Shown here: positions 4,693-5,228 of the stretch, piece by piece
Position numbering within the stretch: position 1 is the stretch's first letter
Layout of the letters: each line of letters opens with the position of its first letter
NCBI GenBank assembly: GCA_947632295.1
Contig: CANROQ010000067.1
Location: forward strand, 1-5,228
From: an uncultured Bacilli bacterium
Lineage (GTDB): Bacteria; Bacillota_I; Bacilli_A; RF39; UBA660
Length of the DNA: 5,228 bases
Direction: 5' to 3'
Position numbers and translations under genes: made by a program
Notes under the pieces: model-generated
Told to the model about the DNA's origin: nothing
Database searches by the model: none
The model's input: only the letters and a program-made list of their open reading frames with translations

Positions 4693-5228
4693 ATGTTTAA
4701 TACAACAATTAAAAAGAAATTGAAACAAGGCGAAATAATTCCTTTAAATATGGATTTCATGTTTACTAATATATTTAATAAAGAAGAAAATATTGATATT
4801 ATAGAACATTTTTTAGCTCATTATTTTGAAATACCTTTAAGTGATATTAAAGGAAATATAACATTATTAAAAAGAAAATTAGATGTTAATAATAAAAAAG
4901 AAGCAACTAATGAAGTTGACTTAGTTTTAAAATATAAAAATAAATATATCAATATTGAATTATCCAATGAAAATAAATCATCAGGCATCATGGCTCGAAA
5001 TGTAGTGTTTGCTTCAAAAATTCATGGTAAACAATTAAAAAGAGGTAATAACGATTATTTACATATTTCTAATACAATTCAAATAAATCTAAATAATTTT
5101 ATGAATTCTAATGGTAAAATTAAAAATGAATATTATTTTATAAATAGTGAGGATATAAATGATATTCTAGATTCGCATATTAGAATTGATACAGTTTCGC
5201 TTGTAATAGGAAAAAAGGCATGGTACAA
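4693..5228 (+). CDS. PD-(D/E)XK nuclease family transposase / Rpn-like protein (3' truncated by window edge)
   Basis: The frame is open from ATG 4693 to the right edge, giving 178 complete codons with no stop. The N-terminus reads PLNMDFMFTNIFNKEENIDI, the typical opening of the PD-(D/E)XK nuclease/putative transposase group (PDDEXK_2, related to the Rpn recombination-promoting nucleases). Next comes the nuclease core: D76 in NEVDLVLKY and, on the following strand, E89 in YINIELS, then a helix region (MARNVVFASKI, 100-110) and a conserved-type stretch LHISNTIQINLNNF (123-136). In the canonical motif the third catalytic position, two residues after the Glu, is Lys or Gln; here it is Ser91. The protein may thus be a variant or inactive nuclease. 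Rpn proteins are DNA endonucleases linked to RecA-independent recombination and are often multicopy. Assignment rests on motif recall, and the C-terminal half is not visible. The gene has its own promoter and ribosome binding site. Confidence 0.75.
   Translation, partial: MFNTTIKKKLKQGEIIPLNMDFMFTNIFNKEENIDIIEHFLAHYFEIPLSDIKGNITLLKRKLDVNNKKEATNEVDLVLKYKNKYINIELSNENKSSGIMARNVVFASKIHGKQLKRGNNDYLHISNTIQINLNNFMNSNGKIKNEYYFINSEDINDILDSHIRIDTVSLVIGKKAWY

Noticed and set aside
3..5228. Possible use of the Mycoplasma code (TGA as Trp)
   Set aside because: All Trp codons in the recognised genes are TGG, none of the full-length genes is interrupted by TGA, and the proteins are complete under the standard bacterial code.
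4567..5228. Insertion sequence ends flanking the Rpn-like gene
   Set aside because: No terminal inverted repeat or target duplication can be recognised on the left side, and the right side is outside the window. Rpn-type genes are not known to need such ends.

Overview
The window is strongly AT-rich (GC roughly a quarter by eye). All genes lie on the + strand, use good Shine-Dalgarno sequences related to AGGAGGTGAT, and are separated by intrinsic terminators. The protein set and these signals fit a low-GC Bacillota-type bacterium, such as Erysipelotrichia/RF39-like Bacilli or an Acholeplasma-like relative. Every tryptophan in the recognised genes is TGG, all five visible stop codons are TAA or TAG, and no gene is interrupted by TGA. 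There is therefore no sign of the Mycoplasma TGA=Trp code. The exact lineage cannot be fixed from this window.

Layout, left to right: (1) the C-terminal glutaminase half of CTP synthase (pyrG), cut by the left edge and ending at an intrinsic terminator that overlaps its stop codon; (2) an OmpR/PhoB-family response regulator (GTG start) and its membrane sensor histidine kinase (TTG start), overlapping by 14 nt and closed by a 12-bp hairpin terminator; (3) a CorA-family divalent-cation transporter with an extended -10 promoter, overlapping by 1 nt the DNA polymerase III delta subunit (holA), again closed by a terminator; (4) a 163-bp AT-rich intergenic region with small inverted repeats and a candidate promoter; (5) the first 178 codons of a PD-(D/E)XK nuclease/Rpn-type transposase-family protein, cut by the right edge.

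The two-component pair is one transcription unit. The corA-holA pair is a second unit, probably joined by translational coupling rather than shared function. pyrG and holA are housekeeping genes. The two-component system, the transporter and the Rpn-like protein are the accessory part.

I do not see a clear, previously undescribed multi-gene system. The items most worth checking are the direct repeats at the response-regulator promoter, the Rpn-like gene with an unusual ExS motif, the recurring very short predicted 5' leaders, and the overlap of the corA promoter with the upstream terminator.
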